DNA of 64,000 nucleotides from Paludibacter sp. GTDB taxonomy: Bacteria > Bacteroidota > Bacteroidia > Bacteroidales > Paludibacteraceae. The position numbers were made by a program, and so were the translations under genes. The notes below the pieces were generated by a model. It was not told the DNA's origin and ran no database searches. It was given only the letters and a program-made list of their open reading frames with translations. Location: assembly GCF_009712605.1 (NCBI RefSeq), contig NZ_WASO01000002.1, forward strand, positions 221,021 to 285,020, written 5' to 3'. Shown in pieces: positions 61,334 through 64,000 of the stretch. Within the stretch, counting starts at the first letter, position 1, and each line of letters starts with the position of its first letter.

Positions 61334-61987
61334 TTATGCTTCGCCGTCCCATTCGCGATAGAATTGGTTGAGGTAGTCTTCCATCACCCGATGGCGTTGT
61401 TCTGCAAGTTGGCGGGCGGTGGCGGTATTCATGCGCTCTTTCAGCAGCAGTAGCTTTTCGTAGAAATGGTTGATAGTGTGGCTTTGGTTTTGCTTGTATG
61501 CTTCGAACGAGTCGTGAAGAAGTGGCGATACGTCGGGATTATACATTTCGCGCCCTTTGCTGCCGCCATACGCAAACGTACGCGCAATGCCGATAGCGCC
61601 GATTGCATCGAGCCGGTCGGCATCCTGTACCACTTTGCCCTCGATGGTTTGCATTGCGGTAGTTACTCCGGCGCCTTTGAAAGAGATGTGGCGGATAATG
61701 TCGCACACGTGGGCAATGGTCGCATCGTCAACATGCAGCGTTTGTAGCCATTCGGCAGCCCGTTGAGGGCCCACTTCGTCGTTGCCGTCGTGAAATTTCC
61801 AGTCGGCAATATCGTGCAGCAGTGCGGCCAGTTCCACCACAAACAGGTTGGTCTGCTCCTGCTTGCCAATGTGTACGGCGCTTTTCCATACACGATACAC
61901 GTGCCACCAGTCGTGGCCGGAGCTTTCGCCGCTGAGTTGTTTTTTAATGAAGGTTGCTGTCTGGTCGATGATTTCCTGTTGATCCAT
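61334..61987 (-). CDS. HD-domain phosphohydrolase (YedJ-like)
   Basis: Protein of 217 residues. HD-superfamily metal motif: SGHDWWHVYRVW (H25, D26, H29), then AALLHDIADWKFHDG (H58, D59) and, for the later ligand, QDADRLDAIGAIGIARTFAYGG (about 127-148, D128). These match the YedJ/COG1418-type HD proteins, which hydrolyse phosphate esters of nucleotides or other substrates with metal help. No membrane segment. Substrate unknown. Gene stands alone with a possible boundary of the accessory stretch upstream. Confidence 0.88.
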   Translation of the reverse strand: MDQQEIIDQTATFIKKQLSGESSGHDWWHVYRVWKSAVHIGKQEQTNLFVVELAALLHDIADWKFHDGNDEVGPQRAAEWLQTLHVDDATIAHVCDIIRHISFKGAGVTTAMQTIEGKVVQDADRLDAIGAIGIARTFAYGGSKGREMYNPDVSPLLHDSFEAYKQNQSHTINHFYEKLLLLKERMNTATARQLAEQRHRVMEDYLNQFYREWDGEA

Positions 61988-62055
61988 TGATATATAAGAG
62001 TAGGGTGGTGGGTAAATGTTTTAGTTTATATCGAATAAAAATACTACTTTGTTTA

Positions 62056-62176
62056 GACCTCTCCTCCTAACCTCCTCTCCCAAGGCGAGGAGGAACACGT
62101 CAGTAAAAATAAGAGATAAAACTCATTCATTCAGATGTGAAGCCCCTCTCTTCGGGAGAGGGGTTGGGGAGAGGTC
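62056..62176. repeat. MITE-like element A, copy 2
   Basis: Begins GACCTCTCCTCCTAACC and ends GGGTTGGGGAGAGGTC. Its reverse complement aligns with 47793-47955 over nearly the whole length apart from one 42-base insertion in that copy. Lies between the HD hydrolase and the quinone reductase genes. Confidence 0.8.
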
Positions 62177-62219
62177 AAATGCTAAAATGAAGAAGCAAAT
62201 TAAACGATATAATGTCATA

Positions 62220-62798
62220 TTATTTTACGGCTCGTCCGAGTTGTGTTACCTGTTCGAGCCACTGCGCGCGGGTAGCTTCTGTAGAGTTTTTTACCTGTCC
62301 GAATGAGGTGACTTTCACCGGCTTCACGCCGCAATATTCCAGAATGCCCTTTTTGAAGGCGATGATTCCGGCGTTGCGGTACATCAGCGCATTGTACCAT
62401 TTGGGTGCATCCATCGTTACTATCAGACGGGCGGTTTTGCCGGTCAGCAACTTATCCCATAAAGGCGAATTTTCTCTTGGTTGGAAGGCGAAGCCCGGAA
62501 GAAAGGTGCGGTCGATAAAGCCTTTGAGAAGCGCCGGTTCGGTAGCCCACCAAATCGGGTATACGAAAACAAGATGGTCAGCTTTGGTGATCAATTCCCG
62601 CGCCATTAGCAGGTCGGGCTCCAAGTCGGTGCGCTTGCGGTAGCCGTGTTGCAATATAGGATTGAATTGCAGGTCGGCGAGGTGCAGTAAGGTGCATTCG
62701 GCGCCGGACTCTTTTAATCCAGTAGCGTATGCTTCGGCAAGCGCTGAGCACAAACTCTCTTTGTCGGGATGACCGTTTATGATCAGTATATTTTTCAT
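62220..62798 (-). CDS. NAD(P)H quinone oxidoreductase, flavodoxin-like fold
   Basis: Protein of 192 residues. Flavodoxin_2 domain: KNILIINGHPDKESLCSALAEAYATG (about 2-27, FMN/FAD phosphate site), DHLVFVYPIWWATEPALLKGFIDRTFLPGFAF (about 80-111, the PxWW motif of MdaB/KefF-type quinone reductases). It reduces quinones or azo-type substrates with NAD(P)H by two electrons. No signal. MdaB or KefF-type subfamily not decided. Eleven bases before the BI-1 gene in the same direction of transcription (after it). Confidence 0.85.
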   Translation of the reverse strand: MKNILIINGHPDKESLCSALAEAYATGLKESGAECTLLHLADLQFNPILQHGYRKRTDLEPDLLMARELITKADHLVFVYPIWWATEPALLKGFIDRTFLPGFAFQPRENSPLWDKLLTGKTARLIVTMDAPKWYNALMYRNAGIIAFKKGILEYCGVKPVKVTSFGQVKNSTEATRAQWLEQVTQLGRAVK

Positions 62799-62809
62799 TG
62801 CGTGAGTGT

Positions 62810-63508
62810 TTATTTTCTTCTGCCGAAAAGGCGAAGCAGTTTTAAGAACAGGTTGATGAAATCGAGGTACAACGTAAGCGCACCGATGATGGCTTCGCGT
62901 TTGTCGTCGTCGGAGCCTTCGTTGCCGATAATATTCATTTGCTTGATTTTCTGCGTGTCGTAGGCAATCAGTCCCACAAAGATGAAGATGCCGGCGTACG
63001 TAGTGATCCAGTCAAGCGTTTCGCTTTGATACAGCAGGTTGATAAACGAAGCGATGACCAAACCGAAAAGTGCCATTATCAGTAGATTACCCCACCGGGT
63101 GAGGTCCGTGTTTGTGAAATAGCCGTATATACTCATGACGGCAAATGTTCCGGCCGTAATAAAAAACGTGGTGGCGATGGACGACATGGTAAAGGTCAGA
63201 AAAATGACCGAAAAGGTGAATCCATTGAGTGCCGAGTAGCCCAAAAATACGAGCGAAGCCACTTCGGGAGACATGCGTTTGACCCATCCGACGAGAAATG
63301 CCACCAGCAGGAATTCGGAAATCAGCAGTCCCATGAAGACGTATTTGTTGCCCAGAAGGAGCGCAATAAGATCGGGACTTGAAGCCGTCCATACTGCCAC
63401 ACCGCCGGTAATGATCAATGCCAGCGACATCCACAGGTAAACTTTGGTGATGTAACGTTGCGTTTCGGCCGCAATTTGCCGTGCAGAATATTTGTCGTTG
63501 TTTTCCAT
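62810..63508 (-). CDS. Bax inhibitor-1/YccA family membrane protein
   Basis: Protein of 232 residues with seven predicted helices: KVYLWMSLALIITGGVAVW, YVFMGLLISEFLLVAFLV, VASLVFLGYSALNGFTFSVIFL, TFFITAGTFAVMSIYGYF, WGNLLIMALFGLVIASFI, TYAGIFIFVGLIAYDTQKI and a final one with GALTLYLDFINLFLKLLRLFGR. The YDTQ and the DFINLFLKLLRL end are hallmarks of TMBIM/BI-1 (UPF0005). In bacteria these act as pH-sensitive calcium leaks in the membrane, or FtsH-interacting proteins; role here unknown. Preceded by a -7 box at 63535. Confidence 0.9.
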   Translation of the reverse strand: MENNDKYSARQIAAETQRYITKVYLWMSLALIITGGVAVWTASSPDLIALLLGNKYVFMGLLISEFLLVAFLVGWVKRMSPEVASLVFLGYSALNGFTFSVIFLTFTMSSIATTFFITAGTFAVMSIYGYFTNTDLTRWGNLLIMALFGLVIASFINLLYQSETLDWITTYAGIFIFVGLIAYDTQKIKQMNIIGNEGSDDDKREAIIGALTLYLDFINLFLKLLRLFGRRK

Positions 63509-63534
63509 CTTTGGGAGGTTAGAATGTAACGATG

Positions 63535-63542
63535 CAAATATA
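63535..63542 (-). promoter_or_regulatory. Candidate -7 promoter element for the BI-1 family gene
   Basis: Minus strand TATATTTG matches TAnnTTTG, 27 bases before the ATG at 63508. No clear -33 box. Confidence 0.45.
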
Positions 63543-63704
63543 TGAGCAAAAAATTAAACGGGAAAAATATTCGGGCAGAGATTGTGTATTGAAGATATTA
63601 GAGAAAGTGCTTCCGATAATGCTCAAACGAAATGGTCTCTTTTATGTGAATACGACATATGTGATTGAATTTTAGTTAAATGTGTTGTAAATAGAAATTG
63701 TTTT

Positions 63705-63846
63705 TACCCCTAATCCCCTTAAGGGGACTTTTGACCGGTGCAAACAGAAAGACTTGAAAACGTTTTCCGGGATGGAACAAAACATATTTGCAAAACGAGA
63801 AGAAATATCAACAAGCAGATTAAAGCCCCTTAAGGGGTTTGGGGTA
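63705..63846. repeat. MITE-like element B with CCCCTTAAGGGG ends
   Basis: Terminal inverted repeats about 25 bases long, left beginning TACCCCTAATCCCCTTAAGG and right ending CCCCTTAAGGGGTTTGGGG, 142 bases overall. Each end also has its own inner palindrome CCCCTTAAGGGG. No open reading frame inside. I recall this as a common non-autonomous element in Bacteroidota. Confidence 0.75.
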
Positions 63847-64000
63847 AAAAAGCAAAGATATACATTGTGTCTAAAGTGATATAATGCCGATCTTTTGCTT
63901 CGGAGAAGCAGAATGGTGGTAGTTTAGCAGAGGGTCGTTTTAAAAAACAGGAGGCTTCTCTTTTCCCAAAGAGAAGCGCTCCCTAACTTCCGCAGATCAT

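Larger units (their letters stand above)
63509..64000. other. 492-base right-end region with MITE-like element B
   Basis: No complete gene seen. It holds a promoter-like box (63535), the MITE-like element B (63705-63846) and, at the end (about 63956-63980), a CTTCTC/GAGAAG palindrome. Any gene starting here would continue outside the window. Confidence 0.6.

Overview
The window looks like a chromosome segment of a Bacteroidales bacterium (phylum Bacteroidota). Evidence: Bacteroidota-specific families (DUF4271, DUF5020, LptE next to secG), promoters of the TTTG/TAnnTTTG type, weak Shine-Dalgarno sequences and moderate GC. Genus cannot be fixed from the sequence alone; a Paludibacter/Dysgonomonas-like environmental or gut relative is my guess.

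Region 1 (1-18.2 kb, all minus strand) is a surface-polysaccharide locus of the ABC-transporter-dependent type: a Wzm-like permease and a Wzt-like ATPase with a C-terminal cargo-recognition domain, eight glycosyltransferases, four SAM methyltransferases (counting both those beside wzt), an asparagine-synthase-like amidotransferase, a membrane-anchored beta-propeller protein and, cut by the left edge, a FemAB/GNAT-like acyltransferase. The genes plausibly build, decorate and export an O-antigen-like chain.

Region 2 (18.3-47 kb) is mostly housekeeping: an ABC-F ATPase, a second FemAB-like protein, fabG, an isopropylmalate-synthase-family enzyme, mntP, mazG, hemD with DUF4271, a LOG-family hydrolase, a sigma-54 activator, tldD/tldE, queA, a thioredoxin, dnaN, prfA, a GT39-like membrane protein, pyrB/pyrI with an outer-membrane protein between them, aroK/aroB, tRNA-Pro(CGG), and a secG-lptE-def-ruvX run.

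Region 3 (47-52.6 kb) has a CfiA/CcrA-like subclass B1 metallo-beta-lactamase with all six zinc ligands, a TIGR01777 epimerase, and a nucleobase uptake pair (DUF5020 outer-membrane protein plus NCS2 permease) whose leader begins with a terminator-like hairpin.

Region 4 (52.6-61 kb) is an accessory stretch of short same-strand genes separated by related palindromic repeats: an SDR/DUF2867 protein, a GNAT, a DJ-1/PfpI protein, a KilA-N protein, a PKD lipoprotein, a GHKL (MORC/Hsp90-type) ATPase fused to a PD-(D/E)XK nuclease-like domain, and two small unknown genes. The ATPase-nuclease fusion is the best candidate for an undescribed defence-type system.

Region 5 (61-64 kb) holds an HD hydrolase, a flavodoxin-fold quinone reductase and a Bax-inhibitor-1 family protein. 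Two families of MITE-like elements lie here; one has a second copy beside the beta-lactamase gene.
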